DNA of 64,000 bases from JAXLZZ01 sp046350675 (GTDB lineage: Bacteria; Patescibacteriota; Saccharimonadia; Saccharimonadales; UBA4665). The stretch's first letter is position 1. Each line of letters begins with the position of its first letter. Location of the stretch: the NCBI GenBank assembly GCA_046350675.1, contig JAXLZZ010000006.1, positions 1 to 64,000 of the forward strand, written 5' to 3'. The translations under genes were made by a program, and so were the position numbers. Positions 31,228-39,720 of the stretch are shown in pieces. The notes under the pieces were generated by a model. The model searched no databases, was not told where the DNA came from, and saw nothing but the letters and a program-made list of their open reading frames with translations.

Positions 31228-32832
31228 ATGAGCGCGTCTGCACCGGCTGCATCCAAGAAAAAAGTGCGTCTTAGTATAGGCAATATTGCCGCACTATTGA
31301 TCGTAACTTCTCTTACTGGACAAATACTTGGTTTCCTACGTACCAAGTTAGTTAATGCCAACTTCCCAACGACCGGTCCGCAGGGCACCGATGCGTACTT
31401 CGCCGCGTTTACAATCCCCGACTTCTTTTTCTTTACACTCGCTGCAGGAGCACTAGGCGTTGCCTTTATGCCGGTGCTCTCGGATCGACTGTATAAAGGG
31501 GATAGAAAAGGAGTTTGGGAACTTTCCGCTTCTTTGATGAACTTCTTGGCAATTATTATGGGCATTGTCGCTGTAGTCATCCTATTATTTGCGCGCCCAA
31601 TGATTGAGCATATCGTAGCGCCTGGCTTGTCCCCAGAAGAGACCAACAACGCCGTCGCAATTATGCGATTATTGGCAATTAACCCGTTACTCTTTACCTT
31701 ATCCGGCGTGCTCACGAGTGTTCAACAAACTATGGGCCGCTTCTTCTTCTACGCAATTGCACCGCTGTTTTACAACATATCAATTATTGCTAGTATCTTT
31801 CTCTTCAAAGATAATCTCGGACTTGTTGGTCTGGGTGTCGGGGCATTAATTGGTGGCATACTGCAGCTCATCATTGTGATTATCGGACTTTGGAAACTAA
31901 ACTTTCACTGGCGCCCGAAGATCACCTGGAAGAGTAAAGACTTTCACACCGTACTTCGCAACTTACCACCACGTTCACTAGATCAAGGTATTGATCAAAT
32001 CTCAAACATTATCGAGACTCGCATTGCGAGCGGACTTGGATCAGGCAATATTACCTATTGGAACAACGCTTTCATTTTGAGCACTGCGCCGATCTTGCTT
32101 GTCGGTACAGCAATCTCAACCGCAGCCTTCCCGCGGCTAAACGAACGACTGAGTACTGGACGCACGGACTTATTTAGAAAAGACTTCTTGATGGTCTTGC
32201 GTGCCATGATTTGGATTACGGTACCAATCGTCATTATTGGTTTCTTCGCGCGCGGTTATCTTGCTCGTTTGATTTACACCAACGGAAATATGCAGATTTC
32301 AATCATCTTCGGTTTTCTTTGTGCAGCAATATTCTTCCGAATTATTTACGCATTGATGTCACGATGGTTCTACGCCCAAAAAGACACCAAAACACCCCTG
32401 TATGTATCACTATTCACCATTGGTTTAAATATTATTCTTGCCTACACTTTGGCGCGCCCCTCAGCATACGGTGTAGCGGGTTTGGCGCTTGCTCAATCAA
32501 TTGTGTCTGGCATTGAGATTGCCATCCTTTCAATTATTATGCTCATTCGCGATCCAAAACTATTTGATAAGAATTTCCTGAGTGGCGTATTTAGAATCAT
32601 TTCGGTTAGTGGCTTCACGGCTTTAGCCGGTTTTATCATCCTCTCCTTCCTGCCGCTACAGCTTATAGACACAGGCATCCTCGTACTCGGCACAAAACTT
32701 TTGATTATCTCTGCGGTTATAATTTCTGTGCACGTCGCAATCTCGGCGTTGTTCGGGCTAGAAGAAACAAAGCCGGTCTTTAGACGTATCAAAAAGGTGA
32801 TACTTAAACCAATTAAGATCTATCCCCGTTAG
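31228..32832 (+). CDS. murJ: Lipid II flippase MurJ
   Basis: 534 residues with about fourteen membrane helices, standard MurJ/MviN length. It moves lipid II across the membrane for peptidoglycan synthesis. Typical segments: GQILGFLRTKLVNANFPTTG at the start (the family has a similar Arg-containing helix), ADAYFAAFTIPDF-like GTDAYFAAFTIPDFFF, and SGVLTSVQQTMGRFFFYAIAP. Together with murC it supports a complete wall pathway. No Shine-Dalgarno is seen at ATG 31228. Confidence 0.92.
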   Translation: MSASAPAASKKKVRLSIGNIAALLIVTSLTGQILGFLRTKLVNANFPTTGPQGTDAYFAAFTIPDFFFFTLAAGALGVAFMPVLSDRLYKGDRKGVWELSASLMNFLAIIMGIVAVVILLFARPMIEHIVAPGLSPEETNNAVAIMRLLAINPLLFTLSGVLTSVQQTMGRFFFYAIAPLFYNISIIASIFLFKDNLGLVGLGVGALIGGILQLIIVIIGLWKLNFHWRPKITWKSKDFHTVLRNLPPRSLDQGIDQISNIIETRIASGLGSGNITYWNNAFILSTAPILLVGTAISTAAFPRLNERLSTGRTDLFRKDFLMVLRAMIWITVPIVIIGFFARGYLARLIYTNGNMQISIIFGFLCAAIFFRIIYALMSRWFYAQKDTKTPLYVSLFTIGLNIILAYTLARPSAYGVAGLALAQSIVSGIEIAILSIIMLIRDPKLFDKNFLSGVFRIISVSGFTALAGFIILSFLPLQLIDTGILVLGTKLLIISAVIISVHVAISALFGLEETKPVFRRIKKVILKPIKIYPR

Positions 32833-32852
32833 TACGGTATAATAACTTCTTA

Positions 32853-34631
32853 GTGAAACAACAAACGATACGAAATTTTTGCATCATTGCGCATATTGAT
32901 CACGGCAAATCGACTCTAGCTGATCGCTTGCTCGAGATGACCGGCACGGTTCAAAAGCGCGACATGAAAGCACAGCTGCTCGATAAGATGGATCTTGAGC
33001 GTGAAAAGGGCATTACTATTAAGTTAGCGCCCGTTCGCATGCAGTATAAAGAATACGAACTTAATCTTATCGATACACCGGGTCACGTGGATTTTAGCTA
33101 TGAAGTCTCGCGCAGTCTTGAGGCCTGTGAAGGTGCACTGTTGGTGGTGGATGCTACCCAAGGAATTCAAGCCCAGACATTAGCCAATGTGTACTTAGCA
33201 ATGGCAGCAGACCTAACAATTATTCCAGTGCTCAACAAAATTGACTTACCAGCAGCTGATGTCGACAAGGTGAGTGCAGAAGTGATGAGCTTACTGGGTT
33301 GTTCGCGTGAAGATATTTTGATGATCTCTGCCAAAACTGGTGAAGGTGTTGAACAGGTGCTTGAGTCGGTCGTTGAGCAAATTCCTGCGCCAAAGAAATC
33401 AGAAATTTCGCAAACTCGCGCATTAATATTTGATAGTTATTATGATGATTATCGTGGCGTTATTTTGTATGTCCGTGTGTTTGACGGCAAGATTGATAAA
33501 AATGCCCAGATTAACATGTTGGCGACCGATGCTAATGGCATCGCACTTGAAGTAGGTGCCTTAAAACCCAGCATGACTCCAGAAGCGGTTCTTGGCGAGG
33601 GAGAGATCGGCTATATTGTTACCAATCTGCGCTCAACTCGTGAGGCAAAAGTCGGTGACACAGTGACACTCACGAGCAATAAGGCAGGCGAACCACTCCC
33701 GGGCTATCGAAATGTGCAGCCGTTTGTCTACGCTGGATTTTTCCCTGACAGCAATGAAAATTACCAGCTGTTGAAAGATGCAGTAGAAAAGCTAAGCCTG
33801 AGCGATTCAGCGCTACAATTTGCACCAGAGAATTCGCCGGTACTTGGGTTTGGAGTGCGTATTGGATTCCTAGGCCTGCTCCATATGGATATCATTCGCG
33901 AGCGGCTGGAGCGTGAGTATAACCTCGAACTCGTAGTAACGAATCCGTCGACTGACTATCATGTGGTAATGCTGAATGGCGAAGAAATCGACATAAAATC
34001 CGCCGCCGATCTACCTGATCCAGCCAAAATAGAAGAAATTCGTGAGCCGTGGATTAAGGGAGAGATTGTAGTACCGCAAGAATACGTAGGGCCGGTTATT
34101 CAATTGATTAGCGGCAAACGTGGATTGCAAAAAAATATCAGCTATGTCGAACAGCGTGCATTAGTAAATTTTGAAGCACCCCTTGCAAATCTTTTGACCG
34201 ATTTTTATGACCAACTCAAAAGTCTCACAAGTGGTTATGGTTCTTTCAACTACGAGCTTGATGATTATCGCGCTGAAGACTTAGTACGTGTGGATTTTTA
34301 TGTTGCAGGTGACATGGTTGGGGCGCTGAGCATTATGGTGCATCGCAGCGAAGCGCAAAGCATTGGTAGAGACACAGTTCAGAAGCTCAAAGAAGTTATA
34401 CCGCGCCAAAACTTTCAGGTTGCACTACAAGCTGCGATTGGTGGACGCTTTATTGCCCGCGAAGACCTGAGTGCGTTTCGCAAAGACGTTACAACCGGTC
34501 TATATGGTGGCGATGTGTCACGCAAAAAGAAAGTGCTTGCCAAGCAGGCAAAAGGCAAAAAACGTCTTAAAAAATTCGGCAAAGTAGAAATTCCCGCCGA
34601 AGCCTTCACCGTCATGCTCAAACGCGACTAA
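32853..34631 (+). CDS. lepA: Elongation factor 4 (LepA)
   Basis: 592 residues, near the usual ~600. A translational GTPase that acts on stalled or mispositioned ribosomes. G1 AHIDHGKSTLADRL, switch II DTPGHVDFSYEVSR, G4 NKIDLPAAD, and the LepA-specific C-terminus with RKKKVLAKQAKGKKRLKKFG, a lysine-rich RNA-binding tail. The start codon is GTG, 9 bases after a perfect TATAAT at 32838-32843. Confidence 0.96.
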   Translation: MKQQTIRNFCIIAHIDHGKSTLADRLLEMTGTVQKRDMKAQLLDKMDLEREKGITIKLAPVRMQYKEYELNLIDTPGHVDFSYEVSRSLEACEGALLVVDATQGIQAQTLANVYLAMAADLTIIPVLNKIDLPAADVDKVSAEVMSLLGCSREDILMISAKTGEGVEQVLESVVEQIPAPKKSEISQTRALIFDSYYDDYRGVILYVRVFDGKIDKNAQINMLATDANGIALEVGALKPSMTPEAVLGEGEIGYIVTNLRSTREAKVGDTVTLTSNKAGEPLPGYRNVQPFVYAGFFPDSNENYQLLKDAVEKLSLSDSALQFAPENSPVLGFGVRIGFLGLLHMDIIRERLEREYNLELVVTNPSTDYHVVMLNGEEIDIKSAADLPDPAKIEEIREPWIKGEIVVPQEYVGPVIQLISGKRGLQKNISYVEQRALVNFEAPLANLLTDFYDQLKSLTSGYGSFNYELDDYRAEDLVRVDFYVAGDMVGALSIMVHRSEAQSIGRDTVQKLKEVIPRQNFQVALQAAIGGRFIAREDLSAFRKDVTTGLYGGDVSRKKKVLAKQAKGKKRLKKFGKVEIPAEAFTVMLKRD

Positions 34632-34632
34632 C

Positions 34633-35091
34633 TTATTTTTGCTTGAGGGTTACAAATCCGTAGTGCGCGCCGTCGCCAGGGTTGGCAATCACTACTAGTC
34701 TGACCGCCGAAGGTGTTTTACCTTCGGTTGGTCCGTTTACTTCTATGTCATAGACACCAGTTTTAATCATGGTAACTCGTATGTTCTTGTAACACGGGCC
34801 ATGCTTTCTCGGATTTGTTCGGCTGTCAACTTTACATACGTTTACTCGGCTCTCATTCAGTCCAGGTGTGTTAAAATTACACCTCTTCAGATGGACTTTG
34901 GCATATCCATACCAGCCGCCCCCTGAATTACGGTAAAGTATAGAATCATACGAAGTTATGTTGAGATTGCATTTGGGGCTAGCTGCCGATGCAGTTGCCG
35001 GTCGGTAAACACTTAGACTAACCACACTCAAGAACCCTATGATAAGAGCTAAGATAAATAACGAAGCCTTACTAACTATGTTCTGCACCAT
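34633..35091 (-). CDS. Secreted hypothetical protein (152 aa)
   Basis: Clear signal peptide (ASLFILALIIGFLSVVSLSVY, likely cut near ATASAA/SP). The mature ~115 residues have four to five cysteines (PKCNLNI, KRCNFN, VNVCKVD, GPCYKNI), enough for two disulfides, and look beta-rich. No family recognised. Its promoter and Shine-Dalgarno (AAAGGAAA) are canonical. It converges on lepA with a one-base gap. Confidence 0.7.
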   Translation of the reverse strand: MVQNIVSKASLFILALIIGFLSVVSLSVYRPATASAASPKCNLNITSYDSILYRNSGGGWYGYAKVHLKRCNFNTPGLNESRVNVCKVDSRTNPRKHGPCYKNIRVTMIKTGVYDIEVNGPTEGKTPSAVRLVVIANPGDGAHYGFVTLKQK

Positions 35092-35129
35092 AAAATTTCC
35101 TTTGACAAAATATCATTTACACTACTTTT

Positions 35130-35158
35130 ATAATAAACCTTCACAAACTGCAAGTCAA
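35130..35158 (-). promoter_or_regulatory. Promoter of the 152-residue secreted protein
   Basis: On the minus strand TTGACT (35153-35158), 17-base spacer, TATTAT (35130-35135), then a ~30-base UTR with AAAGGAAA. Confidence 0.65.
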
Positions 35159-35278
35159 CATGAGTCGAAGAAAATAGAAGCCCAACGAATTACCTCAGTT
35201 ACTCAAAGTGATTAATACCAAAACAACTAAGAAATCTATAGATTACCTAGCTGCATATAACTAGAGCTGTAGAGTGGA

Positions 35279-35677
35279 CTATCTGTATCTAACGTTTTGA
35301 GCAAAGATAGGCTTCTTCGCGTCATTTGTGCGGTATAACTTTGTTAGGAACACTCTGCCACTCTGATTACCTCGTACCGTAACTGAGAATGGGCAGATAC
35401 CTCTACTACAGCCGGGGGTTTTTACTTTCTGCCCGGCAAAGACTGCATGCGAGCGTGAAACAGCAACACAGCTAGCGGCACTAGAGCAACGTACTTGCCA
35501 TACTAATTGCGTATTTCCATTTCTAACGATTGCTTTTCCAGATAACGGATAGCCTATACTGCGCGTGGCAGCACTACTACTCACCAACTTATATGTGCCA
35601 AAGGCAGCAACACCGATAACCACTACAATAAGCGGAATTAACAGGTGTGATATACCTTTTGCATTGAGTTTTAACAT
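35279..35677 (-). CDS. Prepilin-like or membrane-anchored small protein
   Basis: 132 residues. The N-terminus LNAKGISHLLIPLIVVVIGVAAFGTYKLV has a basic start, a glycine and a long hydrophobic helix, resembling a type III (prepilin) signal without the usual Glu5. The mature domain is cysteine-containing (VRCSSAASC, TPGCSRGICPF) and beta-type. It might be a pseudopilin or simply anchored outside. AAAGGAAT lies before the ATG. Confidence 0.6.
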   Translation of the reverse strand: MLKLNAKGISHLLIPLIVVVIGVAAFGTYKLVSSSAATRSIGYPLSGKAIVRNGNTQLVWQVRCSSAASCVAVSRSHAVFAGQKVKTPGCSRGICPFSVTVRGNQSGRVFLTKLYRTNDAKKPIFAQNVRYR

Positions 35678-35713
35678 GTTTTATTCCTTTTTGTTGTTTG
35701 TAGGATTACTCTG

Positions 35714-35742
35714 AGAATAAGCTGTAACACCCCTGTTGTCAA
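35714..35742 (-). promoter_or_regulatory. Promoter of the prepilin-like gene
   Basis: Minus strand TTGACA (35737-35742), 17-base spacer, TATTCT (35714-35719). Confidence 0.7.
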
Positions 35743-35758
35743 GAAAACACTATATCAG

Positions 35759-35787
35759 TTGTGGATAAGTCGCTTATGTTTTACACT
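35759..35787 (+). promoter_or_regulatory. Promoter of the four-TM protein
   Basis: TTGTGG (35759-35764), 17-base spacer, TACACT (35782-35787), 8 bases to ATG 35796. Confidence 0.55.
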
Positions 35788-35795
35788 GACCTCAC

Positions 35796-36458
35796 ATGAC
35801 AACCCACAAACAGTTTGCTTTAGATGAACGTGATAAAAGTTTGATTAAACTAGCTCTAAGTCCTTCGTGGCTCAGTATGTTAGTGTCCATTTGTTGTGCA
35901 TTTGCAGTTCTTATAGGTGTTATTCTTGTAGCAAATTATCAAGGTACCAGCTATCAACAACAAGTTGCTGAGTATCGAGCAAAGCAGATCAATGCCCACT
36001 ACTCGAGTGATGATGAGGTTTTCGAAGGCCTGGAAGGTAACACATTCAGCGATGTTGTGCCGGTAATCGTGATGTGGGGCATACTTGGCGTTATTATCTT
36101 TTATTTTTCTGTAGCAATAGTGCAATCGTTTCAGCATGCATATGAGTTCAAACAAGAGTTACATTATGTGAATGCCAACCGTAATGAGATGATACGCACA
36201 GCGTTTGTTCACCTAGGTATAAGATTGATTGTCGGCATACTATGGCTGTTATTTAGTATTGGGTTTTTCAATACAATCTTACCCTACGCTGTAAATAGTG
36301 CGCTAGCCGTGGCAGCGTTGGGCTGGGTACCTGAAAGCCTGTTATACGCAGTGTTTTGCTTGCTTGCAATCGGGGCATCAATGCATCTAAACACTATTTT
36401 CTTACGTCTACTGCTGCTCAAGCCGCGTGTTTTCAACTCGGCTCTTTACCTAACATAG
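35796..36458 (+). CDS. Hypothetical membrane protein
   Basis: 220 residues with four membrane helices (about 28-50, 88-110, 140-160, 180-205). A ~35-residue loop after the first helix is acidic (SSDDEVFEGLEG). No family recognised. Probably leaderless, and followed by gmk 47 bases later. Confidence 0.62.
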   Translation: MTTHKQFALDERDKSLIKLALSPSWLSMLVSICCAFAVLIGVILVANYQGTSYQQQVAEYRAKQINAHYSSDDEVFEGLEGNTFSDVVPVIVMWGILGVIIFYFSVAIVQSFQHAYEFKQELHYVNANRNEMIRTAFVHLGIRLIVGILWLLFSIGFFNTILPYAVNSALAVAALGWVPESLLYAVFCLLAIGASMHLNTIFLRLLLLKPRVFNSALYLT

Positions 36459-36505
36459 GTTCGCTTCTTTATTTGTCTCTGTAAGTTTGGTATAACTATA
36501 GGCTC

Positions 36506-37231
36506 ATGGATGAGGAACTAGTTCAAAAGTTATCAGTGTATGAGCCAGGTGCAGAGACTGCCGAGCTTATTAAAAAGACGCCGGTACTACTCTTAGTCGG
36601 TCCGACTGGTGCGGGCAAAGATTCTCTCAAAGAAAGGCTACTCGAAACAGGCCAGTACCACCACATTGTTTCGCATACTACTCGCCGCCCGCGCATCAAT
36701 CACGGTGTTCTCGAAGAAGACGGCAGAGAATATCACTTTATCGACAAAGAAACCGCCATTCAAATGCTTGACGACAAAGCATTTATTGAAGCGAAAGGTT
36801 ATAGCGGTAACTTGTACGGTACAAGCGTTGCGGAAATCAAAGCTGCTCATGACGAAGGCAAAATTGCAGTAACCGATATCGAAGTGCAGGGTGTAGCCGA
36901 ATATAAAGAATTTGACCCGAATGTTATGGCTGTATTCTTGTTGCCACCGAGTTTTAAGGAATGGCAAGAACGTTTACAGCGTCGCTATGGTGATGTAGTG
37001 GATGCCGCTGACGCACGAATGCGAATGGAGACAGGCCTTGAAGAGCTAGAACAGTTACTTAACACAAACTACTATATGCCAGTTGTGAATGACGATATCG
37101 AAAAAGCTTTTGCAGAAATACAAGAGATCACTAAGACTGGACGGCACGAAGATTATCCTAATTCCGACGCTCACAAAGTTGCCGAAAAGTTTGCTCAAGA
37201 CATTCAAAAGCATCTCGAGGAGACTGCTTAA
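36506..37231 (+). CDS. gmk: Guanylate kinase-like protein
   Basis: 241 residues, longer than the usual ~205. The P-loop is LLVGPTGAGKDSLKERL, with Asp where typical Gmk has Ser (GSGKSTL). The GMP-binding region is VSHTTRRPR then REYHFIDKETA, followed by GNLYGTS, and the Walker B region is VTDIEVQGV. The enzyme phosphorylates GMP to GDP. About 25 extra residues precede the core and ~30 follow it. A related P-loop kinase with another nucleotide substrate cannot be excluded. Confidence 0.85.
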   Translation: MDEELVQKLSVYEPGAETAELIKKTPVLLLVGPTGAGKDSLKERLLETGQYHHIVSHTTRRPRINHGVLEEDGREYHFIDKETAIQMLDDKAFIEAKGYSGNLYGTSVAEIKAAHDEGKIAVTDIEVQGVAEYKEFDPNVMAVFLLPPSFKEWQERLQRRYGDVVDAADARMRMETGLEELEQLLNTNYYMPVVNDDIEKAFAEIQEITKTGRHEDYPNSDAHKVAEKFAQDIQKHLEETA

Positions 37232-37270
37232 GCTTGCGAACAGATAATAATTTCCTATACTCTTAACTGT

Positions 37271-37567
37271 ATGATCGAATCTCATCCTGCTTCCAAAAAA
37301 GAAATCCTCTCATCTGTTCCAGGAATAATTAATAAAGGCCTTGTTGGTTTTGCAATGTTGCGCCTAGATTTTAACGACAAGGTTTCTAGTATTGTTGAGG
37401 AGGGATACTTTCGATCCTCCGAAGCCACACGAGCCCATAGCTACGCAACTAGGGCAAGCCAGATTCTTCTTAAGAGAGATGTAGACTGCCCACCTTATTT
37501 AGAAGAGATTATCGAACACCGTGGTTTGACTGGTGAATTCGAAACCGTTCCATCCGCTCAGAGCTGA
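37271..37567 (+). CDS. Small hypothetical protein (98 aa)
   Basis: Soluble, helical, no known motif (EATRAHSYATRASQILLKRDV in the middle). TATACT (37256-37261) ends 9 bases before ATG 37271. The stop lies 6 bases before the CIRCE element, so it is separate from the heat-shock operon. Confidence 0.55.
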   Translation: MIESHPASKKEILSSVPGIINKGLVGFAMLRLDFNDKVSSIVEEGYFRSSEATRAHSYATRASQILLKRDVDCPPYLEEIIEHRGLTGEFETVPSAQS

Positions 37568-37572
37568 CAATT

Positions 37573-37599
37573 TTAGCACTCTTGACTCTTGAGTGCTAA
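37573..37599. promoter_or_regulatory. CIRCE operator (perfect)
   Basis: TTAGCACTC - 9 bases - GAGTGCTAA, the full HrcA-binding inverted repeat. It overlaps a promoter TTGACT (37582-37587) - 17 - TAAAAT (37605-37610), so bound HrcA would block transcription of the 71-residue gene, hrcA and grpE. Confidence 0.95.
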
Positions 37600-37639
37600 A
37601 ATCCTAAAATAATACTAATAATAAGTATGGGAGTATGCC

Positions 37640-37855
37640 ATGTTGGAAAGTGGATTTGAATTATGTAATCGAGCACAGCTTATTGAAGCGTTTGAAAATG
37701 TAGATCATAGCGGTCCCGAAAGAGGGCAATGGGGCGAAATGGTTTCTGGCTTTAGTTTGCGCGACGAGGCAATTATTGAATTTGAACCAGGGGAGTATGT
37801 AGGAAATATTGATCTAGAGGATGTCGACCCAACCCAACTTGGAGAAGCACTGTAA
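37640..37855 (+). CDS. Hypothetical protein under CIRCE control (71 aa)
   Basis: First gene after the CIRCE promoter. Acidic protein (GEMVSGFSLRDEAIIEFEPGEYV, then DLEDVDPTQLGEAL) with no known family. GGGAG precedes the ATG and only 8 bases separate it from hrcA. Its place suggests a role in or regulation by the heat-shock response. Confidence 0.65.
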   Translation: MLESGFELCNRAQLIEAFENVDHSGPERGQWGEMVSGFSLRDEAIIEFEPGEYVGNIDLEDVDPTQLGEAL

Positions 37856-37863
37856 GGAACCGA

Positions 37864-38574
37864 ATGACTCCACGACAGCAAAAAATACTTAGCGCAATCA
37901 TTGAGCAGTATGCAGAGGTTGCAAGCCCTGTAGGCAGTAGCTTGCTGGCTAAGGTTTTTAATGTGAGTTCGGCCACGATTCGTGCCGAGATGGCTGAGTT
38001 GGAGCGTCACGGATTCATTACGCAACCACACACCAGTGCTGGTCGCATACCTACCGACAAAGGCTACCGGTTCTACGTTAATATCTTGGCGGAGCAAAAT
38101 ACTGCAGCTTTGCCAGAACGCCGAGCGGAGAAGGCGTTGGCAGCTCGTGTGCAGAATGCTGGTGCGCCAGAGCGAATGATTCGCAATGCCACCGACACAC
38201 TTGTAGAGCTCACGCATAACCTCGGGTTAGCCACAATTGGAAATCAGCTGTACATTAGCGGCTTATCTAATCTTTTTGGCCAACCAGAGTTCATGAGTGG
38301 CACGCATCAGGTGCAACAGGTGGCGCAATTACTCGACAACTTAGAGCCATGGTTGCGCGAAGCTGCACCAAACGAGCCGCTTAGTGTATACATTGGCAGT
38401 GAAAATCCAATCGGGCGCACTGCTGGTGTGACCCTAGTGATTAGTCGCTTCCGTAGTCCATTTAGCGATCGTAGCTATATCGGTACACTTGGCCCCACGC
38501 GCCAGAACTACCGCGACGTCATGAACTTAGTTGCGCGCGCTGGCCGTGAATTAGAAGAGGAGTTATATGCCTAA
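37864..38574 (+). CDS. hrcA: Heat-inducible transcription repressor HrcA
   Basis: 236 residues, about 100 shorter than classical HrcA. The winged-helix part is clear: MTPRQQKILSAIIEQYAEVA and VSSATIRAEMAELERHGFI, PHTSAGRIPTDKGYRFYV. The C-terminus still shows the family end (IGTLGPTRQNYRDVMNLV), so the shortening is internal, in the dimerisation/insert region. It should repress from the two CIRCE sites in this window. It overlaps grpE by 8 bases. Confidence 0.93.
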   Translation: MTPRQQKILSAIIEQYAEVASPVGSSLLAKVFNVSSATIRAEMAELERHGFITQPHTSAGRIPTDKGYRFYVNILAEQNTAALPERRAEKALAARVQNAGAPERMIRNATDTLVELTHNLGLATIGNQLYISGLSNLFGQPEFMSGTHQVQQVAQLLDNLEPWLREAAPNEPLSVYIGSENPIGRTAGVTLVISRFRSPFSDRSYIGTLGPTRQNYRDVMNLVARAGRELEEELYA

Positions 38575-39040
38575 AAAAACACCTGAAAAAAAGGATAATG
38601 CTCAGAATCAACAGATTGAAGAACTGACGAATGCTCTACAAAGAGAACGTGCAGATGCCGAGAATTTGCGCCGCCGACATCAAGCAGAAATCGCCAGTTT
38701 GCGCCAAAGCGTCAAAGCCAATGTAGTCGAGGATTTGCTGCCGATTATTGATAATTTCGAACGTGCCCTTAAGCATGTACCAGAAGACCTTGCCGACAAT
38801 GATTACATCAAAGGTGTGCAAGGTGTTGTAAAGCAGTTCGAAAAAACACTTTCAGATATCGGTGTCGAGCGTATCAAGACTACTGGTGAGTCGTTTGATC
38901 CAGAACTTCACGAAGCAGTGAGCATGGAAGAAGGAGATGGTGGGCAGGAAGTTGTGAGCGAAGAGCTCCAAGCTGGCTACAAAATTGGCGATACCGTGAT
39001 CCGCCATGCTATGGTCAGAGTAACTACTCGCAATGGCTGA
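38567..39040 (+). CDS. grpE: GrpE nucleotide exchange factor
   Basis: 157 residues. N-terminal coiled coil (NQQIEELTNALQRERADAENLRRRHQAE), core with VVEDLLPIIDNFERAL, and C-terminal beta domain with FDPELHEAVSMEEG and GYKIGDTVIRHAMVRV. It releases ADP from DnaK. It overlaps both neighbours by 8 bases, indicating translational coupling. Confidence 0.95.
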   Translation: MPKKTPEKKDNAQNQQIEELTNALQRERADAENLRRRHQAEIASLRQSVKANVVEDLLPIIDNFERALKHVPEDLADNDYIKGVQGVVKQFEKTLSDIGVERIKTTGESFDPELHEAVSMEEGDGGQEVVSEELQAGYKIGDTVIRHAMVRVTTRNG

Positions 39041-39536
39041 ATTTATTCGTCTTTTGGAAGAGCACGAGACACATCGGTTTATGCCGATGCGGGAGCTCTA
39101 TGATCCACAGCAAGAAGAAGTCTATGAGGCAGCTGGGGAGTATCTTATTGAAGAGTACGAGTTTAGCGGAGTACTTAATGCAGAGTATCGCATGCTCATT
39201 GAGCTTAATAATGGTGGGTTGGTGGAGTTCGAGTGTGGTGCAGATCCTGAAGTTAAAATTGACGAAGGAAGTGTTTGCACTGGTCTGGATCGCGCTGCGT
39301 ATGCCATGGCCAATCTAAGTGATTTTAAAGAATTTGCGTATGAGGCAATGGTGGATGCATGGAGAGCTCATTTCGAAGTGAATCCTGTTAGCAAGCCTGA
39401 GGCGAATGCATTTATTGCCGAAATGTTAGCCAAAGACCTTATAGAAGGTGGCGTGGTAGATATAGACAAAGACGAAGCTCTCAACTTATGTAAGGGCGCG
39501 CTACTGGAAGCAGAGTACCTGCCAAGTGATGATTGA
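39033..39536 (+). CDS. Hypothetical protein coupled to grpE (167 aa)
   Basis: Strongly acidic protein with no recognised family. It starts inside the end of grpE (8-base overlap) and ends the first heat-shock operon. The N-terminal half looks beta-type (EYRMLIELNNGGLVEFECGAD), the C-terminal half helical (FKEFAYEAMVDAWRAHFEV). Possibly a co-chaperone or a fused-in regulator, but nothing proves this. Confidence 0.62.
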   Translation: MAEFIRLLEEHETHRFMPMRELYDPQQEEVYEAAGEYLIEEYEFSGVLNAEYRMLIELNNGGLVEFECGADPEVKIDEGSVCTGLDRAAYAMANLSDFKEFAYEAMVDAWRAHFEVNPVSKPEANAFIAEMLAKDLIEGGVVDIDKDEALNLCKGALLEAEYLPSDD

Positions 39537-39556
39537 CGTAGTTTAAATAACAACGA

Positions 39557-39591
39557 TTAGCACTCTTGGCCAGAACATGCCAGTGGCATGT
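39557..39591 (+). promoter_or_regulatory. Half-CIRCE plus palindrome upstream of dnaK
   Basis: TTAGCACTC (39557-39565) has no matching right arm 9 bases later. Instead CATGCCA-G-TGGCATG follows about ten bases on. It may be a decayed CIRCE or a second binding site. Confidence 0.4.
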
Positions 39592-39635
39592 GATGTTGGG
39601 ATGAGCGAAGCGTCAATGTAGTAAAAAATAATACG

Positions 39636-39662
39636 TTGGCAGTCTTGACATTAGAGTGCTAA
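39636..39662. promoter_or_regulatory. Imperfect CIRCE operator of dnaK
   Basis: TTGGCAGTC - 9 bases - GAGTGCTAA; the left arm differs from consensus at two positions, the right arm is perfect. It overlaps the promoter TTGACA (39645-39650) - 17 - TACACT (39668-39673). Weaker HrcA binding than at 37573 is expected. Confidence 0.85.
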
Positions 39663-39720
39663 TTTTCTACACTAGTAATCAGACAATAACTGTTTGTTAC
39701 TAGTAAGAAAGGGGAATAAT

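Noticed and set aside
39557..39583. Full CIRCE at 39557
   Set aside because: The right arm 9 bases after TTAGCACTC does not match GAGTGCTAA; only a half site is present.
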